A stretch of DNA of 64,000 bases. It comes from Macrococcus lamae. GTDB taxonomy: Bacteria; Bacillota; Bacilli; Staphylococcales; Staphylococcaceae. A model generated the notes under the pieces. It saw only the letters and a program-made list of their open reading frames with translations. It was not told the origin of the DNA and did no database searches. Within the stretch, counting starts at the first letter, position 1; each line of letters starts with the position of its first letter. Position numbers and translations under genes: made by a program. The DNA is taken from assembly GCF_004359545.1 (NCBI RefSeq), contig NZ_SCWB01000009.1, forward strand, positions 1-64,000, read 5' to 3'. This document shows, one piece after another, positions 37,962 to 47,352 of the stretch.

Positions 37962-39080
37962 ATGTCCGAATTAACTAAAGGTTTAGAGGGAATTGTTGCC
38001 ACTAAAACTAAAGTAAGCTCAATCGTTGATGATCAGTTAACTTATGCAGGTTATGAAATCGACGATTTAACTGAAAATGCATCTTTTGAAGAAGTCATCT
38101 TCTTACTATGGCATTTCAGACTGCCAAATGCAGAGGAGCTTCAGAATTTAAAGGGTCAGCTGTTTGATAATATGATTCTGAATCCAAGAATGTACAGTCA
38201 TTTTGAAGACTATGCGACTGATCAGATTCATCCGATGACTGGTCTACGTACATCTTTAAGCTATTTAGCGCACTTCGATCCACGTGCTGAAGAATTCAAT
38301 GAAGATGCGCATCTCAACAAAGCAATCCGTATCCAGGCGAAAGTAGCATCGCTAGTTGCAGCTTTTGCACGAGTACGTCAAGGCAAAGAGGTTGTTAAAC
38401 CGAAGAAAGACTTAAGCTATGCTGCTAACTTCCTGTACATGCTGTTCGGTGAAGAGCCGACTAAAGTTCAGGAGGAAGGTTTCAATAAAGCGTTGATTCT
38501 TCATGCTGACCATGAACTGAACGCTTCAACATTTACAGCACGTGTTGCCGTTTCAACTCTATCTGATATGTACTCAGGCGTAACAGCAGCAGCTGGTGCT
38601 TTGAAAGGTCCTCTTCATGGGGGCGCTAATGAGCAGGTTATGAAAATGCTCTCTGAAATCGGTTCTATCGATAATGTTGAGGATTATGTTCAGAAGAAGA
38701 TTGACAACAAAGAGAAAATTATGGGATTTGGTCACCGCGTCTATAAAAACGGCGACCCGCGTGCGAAGTACTTAAAAGAAATGTCGCGCAAAATCACTGA
38801 TGAAACTGGCCAGAAGGAACTTTATGAAATTTCTGTTAAGATTGCCGACCTGTTGAAAGAGAAGAAAGGCTTGCTGCCAAACGTTGATTTCTATTCTGCA
38901 ACGGTCTACCATTCAATGAATATTGAACATGATTTGTTCACACCAATCTTCGCTGTGTCGCGTACATCAGGCTGGATTGCGCATATTCTTGAACAGTACG
39001 CTGATAACCGTATTATCCGTCCACGTGCGGAATATGTCGGTGATGTTCACCGCAAGTACGTTCCAGTTTCTGAACGTTAA
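37962..39080 (+). CDS. citZ: Citrate synthase
   Basis: This enzyme condenses oxaloacetate and acetyl-CoA in the TCA cycle. Catalytic residues are in [10 protein letters not shown] and [17 protein letters not shown], and an aspartate lies in [14 protein letters not shown]. At 372 residues it is the Gram-positive dimeric type. It precedes icd by 61 bases, in the same order as the citZ-icd unit of staphylococci. The promoter with a cre-like site at the start suggests glucose repression. Confidence 0.97.
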   Translation: MSELTKGLEGIVATKTKVSSIVDDQLTYAGYEIDDLTENASFEEVIFLLWHFRLPNAEELQNLKGQLFDNMILNPRMYSHFEDYATDQIHPMTGLRTSLSYLAHFDPRAEEFNEDAHLNKAIRIQAKVASLVAAFARVRQGKEVVKPKKDLSYAANFLYMLFGEEPTKVQEEGFNKALILHADHELNASTFTARVAVSTLSDMYSGVTAAAGALKGPLHGGANEQVMKMLSEIGSIDNVEDYVQKKIDNKEKIMGFGHRVYKNGDPRAKYLKEMSRKITDETGQKELYEISVKIADLLKEKKGLLPNVDFYSATVYHSMNIEHDLFTPIFAVSRTSGWIAHILEQYADNRIIRPRAEYVGDVHRKYVPVSER

Positions 39081-39141
39081 TCACACTGCTTTAAATATAG
39101 AAACAACTTATCAAAAAAAAAAGACTTTACGGAGGTTTATC

Positions 39142-40404
39142 ATGGGAGAGAAGATTACTAATTCTAACGGAGCACTTAACGTGCCGAACAATCCAGTTGT
39201 ACCATTCATCATCGGTGACGGTACAGGTCCGGATATTTGGAAAGCAGCGGTACGTGTTCTTGACGGTGCAGTAGATAAAGCATATAACGGCGAAAAGAAA
39301 ATTGAATGGAAAGAAGTACTTGCGGGTCAGAAAGCATTCGACGAAACAGGAGAATGGCTGCCACAGGAAACTTTAGATACAATCGATGAATATTTGATCG
39401 CTATTAAAGGACCTTTGACGACGCCTATCGGTGGTGGAATTCGTTCATTGAACGTTGCATTGCGTCAGGAGTTAGATTTATTTGTATGTCTTCGTCCGGT
39501 ACGTTACTTTGAAGGCGTTCCTTCACCAGTGAAACGTCCGGAAGATACAGACATGGTTATTTTCCGCGAGAACACTGAAGATATTTATGCAGGTATTGAG
39601 TATAAAGAAGGAACAGATGACGTGAAGAAAGTCATCGAATTCCTGCAGAATGAAATGGGCGCTAAAAATATCCGTTTCCCTGAAACGTCCGGTATCGGTA
39701 TTAAGCCCGTGTCTAAAGAAGGAACAGAACGTTTAGTCCGTGCGGCTATCAACTATGCACTGGAGCAGGGTCGTAAATCTCTGACACTTGTTCATAAAGG
39801 GAACATCATGAAGTTCACTGAAGGTGCCTTCAAACAATGGGGCTATGATTTAGCTGAACGTGAATTCGGCGACAAAGTATTCACTTGGGCACAATATGAT
39901 AAGTTAGTTGACTCAGACGGCAAGGAAGCTGCTGATAAAGCTCAGGAAGAAGCAGTCAACAGCGGCAAGTTGCTAGTAAAAGATTCTATCGCGGATATCT
40001 TCCTGCAACAGATTTTAACGCGTCCTGCTGAGTTTGATGTAGTCGCTACAATGAACTTAAACGGCGATTATATTTCTGACGCGTTAGCAGCACAGGTCGG
40101 TGGAATCGGTATCGCACCAGGCGCTAACATCAATTATGAAACAGGACATGCTATCTTTGAAGCGACTCACGGTACTGCTCCGAAGTATGCAGGACTTGAT
40201 AAAGTTAACCCATCTTCAGTTATTCTAAGCGGTGTACTAATGCTCGACCATCTAGGATGGAAAGAAGCTGGCGAACTGATCACAAAATCAATGGAAAAAA
40301 CTATTGCTTCTAAAGTTGTTACTTACGACTTTGCACGTCTGATGGACGGCGCTACAGAAGTCAAATGTTCTGAGTTCGCTGACGAACTGATCAAAAACTT
40401 ATAA
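39142..40404 (+). CDS. icd: Isocitrate dehydrogenase (NADP type)
   Basis: This enzyme oxidatively decarboxylates isocitrate to 2-oxoglutarate. It has 420 residues, with the substrate-site segment [26 protein letters not shown] and the nucleotide-binding [16 protein letters not shown] lies 7 bases upstream of the ATG at 39142. A reading opened at 38923 runs through citZ in another frame and is not coding. It is expected to be cotranscribed with citZ. Confidence 0.97.
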   Translation: MGEKITNSNGALNVPNNPVVPFIIGDGTGPDIWKAAVRVLDGAVDKAYNGEKKIEWKEVLAGQKAFDETGEWLPQETLDTIDEYLIAIKGPLTTPIGGGIRSLNVALRQELDLFVCLRPVRYFEGVPSPVKRPEDTDMVIFRENTEDIYAGIEYKEGTDDVKKVIEFLQNEMGAKNIRFPETSGIGIKPVSKEGTERLVRAAINYALEQGRKSLTLVHKGNIMKFTEGAFKQWGYDLAEREFGDKVFTWAQYDKLVDSDGKEAADKAQEEAVNSGKLLVKDSIADIFLQQILTRPAEFDVVATMNLNGDYISDALAAQVGGIGIAPGANINYETGHAIFEATHGTAPKYAGLDKVNPSSVILSGVLMLDHLGWKEAGELITKSMEKTIASKVVTYDFARLMDGATEVKCSEFADELIKNL

Positions 40405-40410
40405 TAATCG

Positions 40411-40453
40411 AAAAGAATCGTGGATGAATATAACATCTATGATTCTTTTTTTG
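40411..40453 (+). terminator. icd terminator
   Basis: A stem of AAAAGAATC followed by GTGGATG pairs with CATCTATGATTCTTTT and runs into a T-rich tail. Confidence 0.8.
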
Positions 40454-40462
40454 ATTTTTCAA

Positions 40463-40490
40463 TGTAAATTTAGTGTAAATAAATGTTACC
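40463..40490 (-). promoter_or_regulatory. PhoP-box-like repeats upstream of phoP
   Basis: TGTAAAT occurs at 40463-40469 and 40474-40480, 11 bases apart, followed by TGTTACC at 40484-40490. Read on the minus strand these are TTTACA-type hexamers, like the Bacillus PhoP box TT(A/T/C)A(C/T)A with 11-bp spacing. Autoregulation of phoPR is inferred. Confidence 0.5.
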
Positions 40491-40575
40491 ATCGTTTGAA
40501 TTTTATTGATAAATGATAGTCATATGATTTCTAATTAATATATAATAGGAGAGACAGATACTTTGGAGGGATATA

Positions 40576-41286
40576 ATGAGTCAGAAAGTTCTAGTAGTTG
40601 ATGATGAACAATCTATCGTCACTTTATTACAATACAATTTACAGCAGGCTGGCTACGATGTTGTGACTGCTTATGATGGTGAAGAAGGGTTGAATAAAGT
40701 ATTCACAGAACGTCCTGATATCGTTGTGCTTGATCTGATGCTGCCAAAGATGGATGGTGTGGAAGTATGCAAAGCAGTCCGCAGTGAGAAGAACCAAGTA
40801 CCTATTTTAATGTTGACAGCTAAAGATGATGAATTTGATAAAGTGCTTGGTCTTGAACTAGGTGCAGATGATTATATGACTAAGCCATTTTCTCCCCGGG
40901 AAGTCGTGGCGAGAATCAAGGCTATTTTACGACGTTCACAAGTCAGTGAACAGAGCAGTGATATTAAGCAGAGCAGTGAAATCCTGATCGGAAAGCTTAA
41001 GATTCTTCCGGAACACTTTGAGGCTTATAGAAATGACCAGCTGCTTGAATTGACACCGAAAGAATTTGAACTGCTAATTTATTTAATTGAAAGACAGGGA
41101 CGTGTCATTACACGTGAACATATGCTGAATTCAGTCTGGAACTATGAATTTGCAGGAGATTCAAGGATCGTCGATGTACATATCAGCCATTTGAGAGAAA
41201 AAATTGAAGATAATCCTAAGCAGCCGCAATATATTAAAACAGTCCGCGGACTGGGCTATAAGCTTGAAATTCCGAAAGCACTATGA
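40576..41286 (+). CDS. phoP: Response regulator PhoP
   Basis: This OmpR-type response regulator controls the phosphate-starvation response. The receiver has the acidic pair at 10-11, the phosphoacceptor Asp53 (VVLDLMLPKMDG) and the conserved Lys in LTAKDDEF. The winged-helix output domain follows from about residue 135, with LTPKEFELLIYL and RVITREHMLNSVW. The 236-residue length is normal. It overlaps phoR by four bases. GGAGG precedes the ATG. PhoP-box-like repeats lie about 90-110 bases upstream. Confidence 0.95.
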   Translation: MSQKVLVVDDEQSIVTLLQYNLQQAGYDVVTAYDGEEGLNKVFTERPDIVVLDLMLPKMDGVEVCKAVRSEKNQVPILMLTAKDDEFDKVLGLELGADDYMTKPFSPREVVARIKAILRRSQVSEQSSDIKQSSEILIGKLKILPEHFEAYRNDQLLELTPKEFELLIYLIERQGRVITREHMLNSVWNYEFAGDSRIVDVHISHLREKIEDNPKQPQYIKTVRGLGYKLEIPKAL

Positions 41287-42989
41287 TTAGTTTCCAGAAA
41301 CGATTGCTTTTATCACTTACAACACTATTTGTTGTAAGTTTTCTTTTACTCGGTTTCTTTCTCTCAGTAACTTTAAGTGATAGAATTTATGAGAGCAAAA
41401 AAAATGATCTACTTAAACAGGCTTCTCATATTATTCATATGATTAAAGAAGACGGAGATACAGTTCACTATTTGAGCAGTGAAGACACGGCTGTCGATCA
41501 GATTATGATTAAAGAAGACGGTAAAGTCATATACAAAAGCAGCTCATTAAACAAGAAACAGCTCGAAGCGAGTCTCAGGAAATGGAAAGATAACTCCGAA
41601 ACGACTGAATTCTTCCGCGATTATAATAATGATAATCAAGCGCTGCTGATACAAAATAAAGATGATTTTGCTGTGTATCTTATTGATGATATGACTGAAA
41701 TAGACGATATCATCACTCAGATGTGGGAATATTTAATCATCATTCTTCTCATTGTACTGCCAGTCGTATATATTATAGTGCGTTACATCAATAAGAGTTA
41801 TATCGCTCCGATCAGTGAAGTAACTTATGCATCAAAACTACTTGCTGAAGGCAATTATAAAGTCAGAGTACCAGAGAGCAGCGTGACCGAAACGAAAGAT
41901 TTGTATATCAGTATAAATATTCTTGCCAGGACTCTACAATCATTGAATAATGAACAGAAGCTGCAGCGCAATAGGCTGGAGACAACCCTTCAGAATATTC
42001 CTTCTGCGATCCTTCTAGTTAATAATCACGGTGATGTTGTGATCAGCAATGATACCTACAACCGGTTGTTCAATAACGACGGTCCCTCGTTAAAAGGGTA
42101 CTATGAGGAAGCTATCGCCTATTCCGCCATCAACCGCATGATTAAAGAAGCCATTGCAACTGAGAAGACAATCAATGAAACGCTTGATATAAAAATTAAT
42201 GTCCATCAGAAATATTTTGATGCTGCAGTTGTTCCAGTCTTGTCTAAAACACGCAAAAAGCTTGAAGGAGTGGTCATCGTACTGCATGACATCACTCAGC
42301 TGAAGACACTGGAGCAGATGCGTAAAGATTTTGTCGCTAATGTATCACATGAACTGAAAACACCGATCACGTCAATTAAAGGTTTTTCTGAAACGCTGCT
42401 TGATGGTGCTAAGAATGATGCCGAGTCACTTGATATGTTCCTGAACATCATTTTGAAGGAAGCAAACCGAATTCAAGTGCTTGTCAGTGAACTGCTGGAA
42501 CTGTCAAAAATAGAACGTAATAATCACCTTCAGCTCACACCTGTCGATATGAGTGATAAAGTAAAAAATTGTGTAGAAGTAGTTCAGCCGCTTGCTTTGA
42601 AAAAAAATCTTGAAATAAAGATGAATCTGGATGATGAAGTGTTTGTCCAGGCTGAACCGAGCAAACTGAAACAGGTGATTATCAACCTTTTATCCAACGC
42701 CATCAATTACTCTTCTGACAATGATGAAATCATAGTCAATGTTAGACAGCAAGACGGATTGTCCATTCTTGAAATCAAGGATAACGGCATCGGTATCGCA
42801 CGTGAAGAGCAGATCAGAATATTTGAGCGTTTTTACCGGGTAGATAAAGCAAGGAGTCGGGATAGCGGTGGAACAGGGTTAGGACTTGCTATCGTCAAGC
42901 ATATCGTTGAAGTATTCAATGGCGAGATAGAAGTCGACAGCAGACTCGGAGAAGGTTCGACTTTTCGCGTCACATTTAAAGCGCTATAA
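41283..42989 (+). CDS. phoR: Sensor histidine kinase PhoR
   Basis: This membrane kinase partners PhoP. Transmembrane helices at about 8-28 and 150-168 flank a short extracellular domain. A HAMP domain (about 170-220) and a PAS domain (about 230-340) follow. The phosphorylated His356 is in VANVSHELKTPITSIKG. The N box, G1 (IKDNGIGI), F and G2 (GGTGLGLAIVKHI) boxes complete the kinase. The domain order and the 568-residue length match staphylococcal PhoR. It starts on the ATGA overlap with phoP. Confidence 0.95.
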   Translation: MISFQKRLLLSLTTLFVVSFLLLGFFLSVTLSDRIYESKKNDLLKQASHIIHMIKEDGDTVHYLSSEDTAVDQIMIKEDGKVIYKSSSLNKKQLEASLRKWKDNSETTEFFRDYNNDNQALLIQNKDDFAVYLIDDMTEIDDIITQMWEYLIIILLIVLPVVYIIVRYINKSYIAPISEVTYASKLLAEGNYKVRVPESSVTETKDLYISINILARTLQSLNNEQKLQRNRLETTLQNIPSAILLVNNHGDVVISNDTYNRLFNNDGPSLKGYYEEAIAYSAINRMIKEAIATEKTINETLDIKINVHQKYFDAAVVPVLSKTRKKLEGVVIVLHDITQLKTLEQMRKDFVANVSHELKTPITSIKGFSETLLDGAKNDAESLDMFLNIILKEANRIQVLVSELLELSKIERNNHLQLTPVDMSDKVKNCVEVVQPLALKKNLEIKMNLDDEVFVQAEPSKLKQVIINLLSNAINYSSDNDEIIVNVRQQDGLSILEIKDNGIGIAREEQIRIFERFYRVDKARSRDSGGTGLGLAIVKHIVEVFNGEIEVDSRLGEGSTFRVTFKAL

Positions 42990-42990
42990 C

Positions 42991-43018
42991 TTAATGAATT
43001 CTTTACACTAAGTTAATA
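42991..43018 (+). promoter_or_regulatory. PhoP-box-like hexamers between phoR and polA
   Basis: TTAATG (42991-42996), TTTACA (43002-43007) and TTAATA (43013-43018) recur with exact 11-base spacing. They lie just upstream of a TATAAT at 43039-43044, the layout of a PhoP-activated promoter. Two of the three fit the consensus hexamer. Function is inferred. Confidence 0.45.
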
Positions 43019-43049
43019 TTTTTCGTACAACCAACTGATATAATAATGA

Positions 43050-43105
43050 TAGACCCCTTCATTTTGAAGAGATAACGGGACGCAGCTGCGTCCCGTTGTT
43101 TTTTG
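43050..43105 (+). ncRNA. Candidate short transcript ending at a strong terminator
   Basis: If the TATAAT at 43039-43044 is used, transcription would begin near 43051. It would run through a small CTTC-ATTTT-GAAG hairpin and stop at the palindrome of 43074-43097 with its T run. That would be an RNA of about 55 bases with no ORF. The same hairpin may simply terminate phoPR. Confidence 0.35.
43074..43105 (+). terminator. Strong terminator between phoR and polA
   Basis: A 24-base perfect palindrome with 12-base arms (AACGGGACGCAG / CTGCGTCCCGTT) is followed by GTTTTTTG. At least the innermost base pairs must open to form a loop. Confidence 0.9.
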
Positions 43106-43171
43106 GTCTATTTTTTTTGCTTATATTTAAGGTATGTTAGAATAAAGTTATCTAAATAAATGGAGGCACTT

Positions 43172-45781
43172 ATGACCGAAAAACTAATACTGATTGATGG
43201 GAACAGCTTGGCATTCCGTGCGTTCTATGCCTTACCACTACTAAAAAACACTGCCGGTATTCATACTAATGCAGTCTATGGATTTACACTATTGCTTGAA
43301 AAAATTATTAAAGACGAACAGCCGACTCATTTCCTGGTGGCTTTTGATGCAGGTAAGACGACGTTTCGTCACGCCACTTATAAAGACTATAAAGGCGGAA
43401 GACAGAAGACACCGCAGGAACTGAGTGAGCAGTTTCCTTATATCCGTAAGCTGGTAGAGGCATATCATATTAAACATTATGAGCTGCCTAACTACGAAGC
43501 GGATGATATCATCGGTACATTGTCAAAAGAAGCGACGGCGAATAAAATGGAAACAATCATCATCACAGGAGACCGTGACTTAACCCAGCTGGTCAATGAC
43601 CATGTATCTGTGTATTACACAAAAAAAGGGGTCACGGATATTGATCATTACACACCTGCATTCATCCATGAGAAATATGGCTTTGGTCCTGAGAAAATCA
43701 TAGACTTAAAAGGACTGATGGGTGATACATCTGATAATATTCCAGGTGTGCCGGGCGTAGGTGAAAAGACGGCGATTAAACTGCTCCTCGAATATGGCAC
43801 GGTAGAGGAAGTTATTGCGCATCTTGATGACATTAAAGGGAAGAAGTTGAACGAGAATCTGACCTTGCACCAGGCAGATGCTTTGATGAGTAAAGAATTG
43901 GCGACGATCAATACAGCTGCACCCATTGAAGTCTCGCTTGCAGATACATTGATAACAGAAGATTCGACAGATAATAAGATTGAATTGTTTAAATCACTAG
44001 AATTCAAACAGATGCTTGGAAGTCTTGATACGGCTCCGCAGGCAGAAGAAGTGGCAGCAATAGAACTTGCGTCACTCGAAGAAATAAACTTAGACAACCG
44101 GACGAGCATCCTCATTGATTGCTTTAAAGAGAATTATTTGAAGAACGAAATACTACCTTTAGCTATCAGTGATGGCAATAAGACCGCAGTCATCACAGCC
44201 GATGCCATAGCAAGAAATGACACGCTTGCTGCTTATCTGTCAGATGATTCAAAACCGAAAGTAGTCTACGACGCTAAAAAGACGACAGTGCTGTTAAATC
44301 GTCTTGGTGTGGAGATCAAAGGGATTGAATTTGACATTACGCTTGCAAGCTATTTGCTCGATCCGTCAAATACGATTATTGATGTCGCAGAAATTGCCCG
44401 TCTGGAAGGAAAGTCACTTACATCAAATGACCAGATCTTTGGTAAAGGTGCGAAGATGGCAATACCGTCAGATGATGTACTGAACGATTATTTCGCAAAA
44501 CAGGCAGTCACGGTGCTTGAACTGTCAGCTATTTTAAAAGACAAACTCGAAAAGAATGAACAGCTTGCACTTCATGATGAACTGGAACTGCCACTTGCTT
44601 TAGTGCTTGCGAAGATGGAGATGCGTGGAATCACTGTCAATAAAGATGAACTTGCAGCAATGCAGCATGAACTGCAAGGTAGACTTGATACTTTGATCAG
44701 TTCCATCCATTCCCATGCCGGTCAGGAATTTAACATTAATTCACCGAAACAGCTCGGTGTCGTGCTGTTTGAAGATCTTAAGCTGCCGATTATCAAAAAG
44801 ACAAAGACGGGTTATTCAACTGCTGTTGATGTGCTTGAGGTTTTGCAGGGGAAACATCCGATTATCGATGACATTCTGATTTATCGTCAGCTGTCAAAAT
44901 TACAGTCGACTTATGTAGAAGGACTGCAGAAGATGATTGGTTCGGACGGCAGAATTCATACACGGTTCAATCAAGTGCTGGCACAGACCGGCCGCCTATC
45001 TTCAGTTGATCCGAACCTGCAGAATATACCGATCCGTCTTGATGAAGGGCGTAAAATCAGAAAAGCATTTACAGCAGCTAAACCAGGCTGGGTTATCTTT
45101 GCCGCTGATTATTCTCAGATTGAACTGCGAGTATTAGCACATATAACAGGTGATGCCAGTATGTCTGAAGCGTTTATTAATGGAACTGACATTCATACGA
45201 AGACTGCGATGGAAGTGTTCGATGTGGAAAAAGACGAAGTGACACCTAATATGCGACGTCAAGCTAAAGCTGTCAATTTCGGCATAGTCTATGGCATTAG
45301 TGATTATGGTCTTAGTCAGTCATTAGGCATTAGTCGTAAGGCCGCTCAAAAATTCATCGATGACTATTTGGCGAGCTTTCCGAACGTCAAGCAGTACATG
45401 GATGATATCATTCAGCAGGCGAAGCAGGATGAATTTGTGTCGACGCTGATGAAACGCCGCCGATATATTCCGGACATTACGTCACGCAACTTCAATTTAC
45501 GGGGATTTGCTGAGCGGACAGCGATGAATACGCCGATTCAAGGAAGTGCTGCTGATATTATCAAGCTCGCGATGGTGAATTATGATAAGGCAGTCAAGGC
45601 GACTGAATTCAGCGCGGAATTACTGCTTCAAGTCCACGATGAACTGATTTTTGAAGTGCCGGAAGAAGAAGTAGAGGCGTTCAGTCTATTTGTTAAAGAT
45701 ATTATGGAACATGCCTTGCCGCTTAATGTGCCATTGCTAGTTGAATCAGATTTCGGACAGTCATGGTACGATGCTAAATAG
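43172..45781 (+). CDS. polA: DNA polymerase I
   Basis: This 869-residue repair polymerase fills gaps and removes RNA primers. The 5'-3' exonuclease domain (about 1-290) has LIDGNSLAFRAFYAL, VAFDAGKTTFR, EADDIIGT and TGDRDLTQL. The central region keeps the proofreading fold but lacks the DxE exonuclease motif (it reads ILIDCFKENYLKNE), so it is probably inactive, as in Bacillus. The polymerase domain has DYSQIELRVLAH, RRQAKAVNFGIVYG and QVHDELIFEVP. An earlier ATG at 43160 overlaps the GGAGG site, so 43172 is used. It is followed by mutM after 9 bases. Confidence 0.97.
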   Translation: MTEKLILIDGNSLAFRAFYALPLLKNTAGIHTNAVYGFTLLLEKIIKDEQPTHFLVAFDAGKTTFRHATYKDYKGGRQKTPQELSEQFPYIRKLVEAYHIKHYELPNYEADDIIGTLSKEATANKMETIIITGDRDLTQLVNDHVSVYYTKKGVTDIDHYTPAFIHEKYGFGPEKIIDLKGLMGDTSDNIPGVPGVGEKTAIKLLLEYGTVEEVIAHLDDIKGKKLNENLTLHQADALMSKELATINTAAPIEVSLADTLITEDSTDNKIELFKSLEFKQMLGSLDTAPQAEEVAAIELASLEEINLDNRTSILIDCFKENYLKNEILPLAISDGNKTAVITADAIARNDTLAAYLSDDSKPKVVYDAKKTTVLLNRLGVEIKGIEFDITLASYLLDPSNTIIDVAEIARLEGKSLTSNDQIFGKGAKMAIPSDDVLNDYFAKQAVTVLELSAILKDKLEKNEQLALHDELELPLALVLAKMEMRGITVNKDELAAMQHELQGRLDTLISSIHSHAGQEFNINSPKQLGVVLFEDLKLPIIKKTKTGYSTAVDVLEVLQGKHPIIDDILIYRQLSKLQSTYVEGLQKMIGSDGRIHTRFNQVLAQTGRLSSVDPNLQNIPIRLDEGRKIRKAFTAAKPGWVIFAADYSQIELRVLAHITGDASMSEAFINGTDIHTKTAMEVFDVEKDEVTPNMRRQAKAVNFGIVYGISDYGLSQSLGISRKAAQKFIDDYLASFPNVKQYMDDIIQQAKQDEFVSTLMKRRRYIPDITSRNFNLRGFAERTAMNTPIQGSAADIIKLAMVNYDKAVKATEFSAELLLQVHDELIFEVPEEEVEAFSLFVKDIMEHALPLNVPLLVESDFGQSWYDAK

Positions 45782-45790
45782 GAGGAAGCT

Positions 45791-46663
45791 ATGCCTGAAT
45801 TACCAGAAGTAGAACATGTCAAACGTGGACTCAGTCCTAAAATTATCGGTGAGCTGATTACCGGAGTCACTTTCTCAGAAAAAGTGACTATCGGTAAATC
45901 CGCAGGTAAGCAGACTATCATTAAAGGAACAGACCTTGAAACGTTTCAAAGAAATATTACTGGCAGTACGATTAAAGCACTGGACCGGCGCAGCAAATAT
46001 TTGATTTTCACACTTGAAAATGAGCTGCAGGAACATTTCATCATCAGTCATCTCGGGATGTCCGGCGCATATTTTGTTGTTGATCAATTAGAAGACATTG
46101 GAGTACCGAACTATATCAACCACTGGCATGTCACCATCCATCTGCAGTCAGGCAGACTGCTGGTGTATAGTGACATCCGCCGGTTTGGTGAGCTGCGCTA
46201 CATTGAACGACTGGAAGATGCAGCGCAGATTATGGCGATTGCACCGGAACCGTTTGACGATGGTGCATCTGACTATTATTTAACACAGCTAAAATCTTCG
46301 AGGTGGCAGGAGAAGACGATCAAGGAAGCGATCATGAACCATTCGGTCGTCAGCGGCTGCGGCAATATTTATGCCTGTGAAGCACTTCATTTGGCTAAAA
46401 TTAATCCGAACCGCAAAGTAAAACGGGTGACAAAATCGAAACGTATCGAGCTGTTTCAAGCGATTGTTCATGTGTTGAACGAAGGAATTAAATATGGTGG
46501 TTCTTCCATATCGAGTTATCGAAATGTCGAAGGTAAAGAAGGATATATGCAGACTAGATTTAAGATTTATGGTCGTAAGACATGCGGAACATGCGGCGGA
46601 CCAGTCACTGCAAAAGTGATTGCAACACGCAATACGCACTACTGCACACATTGTCAGAAGTAG
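45791..46663 (+). CDS. mutM: Formamidopyrimidine-DNA glycosylase
   Basis: This bifunctional glycosylase/AP lyase excises 8-oxoguanine. The mature N-terminus begins [13 protein letters not shown], giving catalytic Pro2 and Glu3. The C-terminal zinc finger is CGTCGG then CTHC (about residues 265-289), and the H2TH segment includes [12 protein letters not shown]. At 290 residues it is complete. It lies between polA and coaE in a tight operon; the coaE start is only 8 bases past its stop. Confidence 0.97.
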   Translation: MPELPEVEHVKRGLSPKIIGELITGVTFSEKVTIGKSAGKQTIIKGTDLETFQRNITGSTIKALDRRSKYLIFTLENELQEHFIISHLGMSGAYFVVDQLEDIGVPNYINHWHVTIHLQSGRLLVYSDIRRFGELRYIERLEDAAQIMAIAPEPFDDGASDYYLTQLKSSRWQEKTIKEAIMNHSVVSGCGNIYACEALHLAKINPNRKVKRVTKSKRIELFQAIVHVLNEGIKYGGSSISSYRNVEGKEGYMQTRFKIYGRKTCGTCGGPVTAKVIATRNTHYCTHCQK

Positions 46664-46671
46664 GTGAAGAA

Positions 46672-47274
46672 ATGAAAGTAATCGGACTGACCGGAGGAAT
46701 CGCGAGTGGCAAGTCAACTGTATCAGCCTTATTAAAGGAATATGGTTTTGCCGTTGTCGATGCAGACGTTGCCAGCAGAACAGCTGTCGCTAAAGGGACA
46801 GACGGATTGAAAGAAGTCGAAAAGGTATTCGGTGAAGAAGCTGTAATTAATGGTGAGATGAACCGGCCATATGTCGGACAGCTTATTTTTAATGATATTG
46901 AAAAACGTGAGGCTTTAAACCGTATTATCCATCCGCGTGTCAGAGACATTATGGAATATGAGAAGCAGCAGGCACTTAAATCAGGCAGACATGTCATCAT
47001 GGATATTCCACTGCTGTTTGAAAATCACTTAGAATATACAGTCGATGAAGTATGGGTAGTCTATGTAGATGAAGAATCGCAGCTGGAACGATTGATGAAA
47101 CGCAATAATCTATCGTATGATGCAGCAGCAGCAAGAATTCATTCGCAGTTGTCTATCGAAGAGAAAAAAAAGCGGGCGCATATCATCATTGATAACAGCG
47201 GCAATTTGTCCGAGCTTGAACAGCAGGTAAAAAAAGTAGTAGAGCAGTTTTTTGAAAGAAATCAAAAAAAATAG
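46672..47274 (+). CDS. coaE: Dephospho-CoA kinase
   Basis: This enzyme phosphorylates dephospho-CoA, the last step of coenzyme A synthesis. The P-loop [13 protein letters not shown] is at about residues 6-18. [10 protein letters not shown] and MDIPLLFE are also seen. The product is 200 residues. The open frame extends upstream into mutM, but the conserved MKVIGLTGG start and the TAGGTGAAG ribosome site fix the ATG at 46672. It ends the polA-mutM-coaE operon. Confidence 0.96.
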   Translation: MKVIGLTGGIASGKSTVSALLKEYGFAVVDADVASRTAVAKGTDGLKEVEKVFGEEAVINGEMNRPYVGQLIFNDIEKREALNRIIHPRVRDIMEYEKQQALKSGRHVIMDIPLLFENHLEYTVDEVWVVYVDEESQLERLMKRNNLSYDAAAARIHSQLSIEEKKKRAHIIIDNSGNLSELEQQVKKVVEQFFERNQKK

Positions 47275-47299
47275 TCGAAACCGCTTCCATCACTTGTTC

Positions 47300-47338
47300 A
47301 TTGTGTTATACTATTGAAAGCAAATAGTATAACACAAT
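47300..47338 (+). promoter_or_regulatory. CcpN-like inverted repeat at the gapB promoter
   Basis: Two perfect 16-bp inverted arms (47300-47315 and 47323-47338) flank a 7-base spacer. Each arm contains TGTGTTATACT, an exact match to the reported CcpN motif TRTGHYATAYW. The left arm overlaps a possible -10 box, TATACT (47307-47312), with TTCCAT 16 bases upstream. CcpN represses gapB in Bacillus; its role here is inferred. Confidence 0.75.
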
Positions 47339-47352
47339 AAGGGGAAGATGAC

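Noticed and set aside
38923-39141. In-frame upstream extension of icd into citZ
   Set aside because: It overlaps citZ in another frame. GGAGG and the conserved start [10 protein letters not shown] fix the icd start at 39142.
46582-46671. Upstream extension of coaE into mutM
   Set aside because: It lies over the mutM zinc finger in another frame. The P-loop start MKVIGLTGG begins at 46672.
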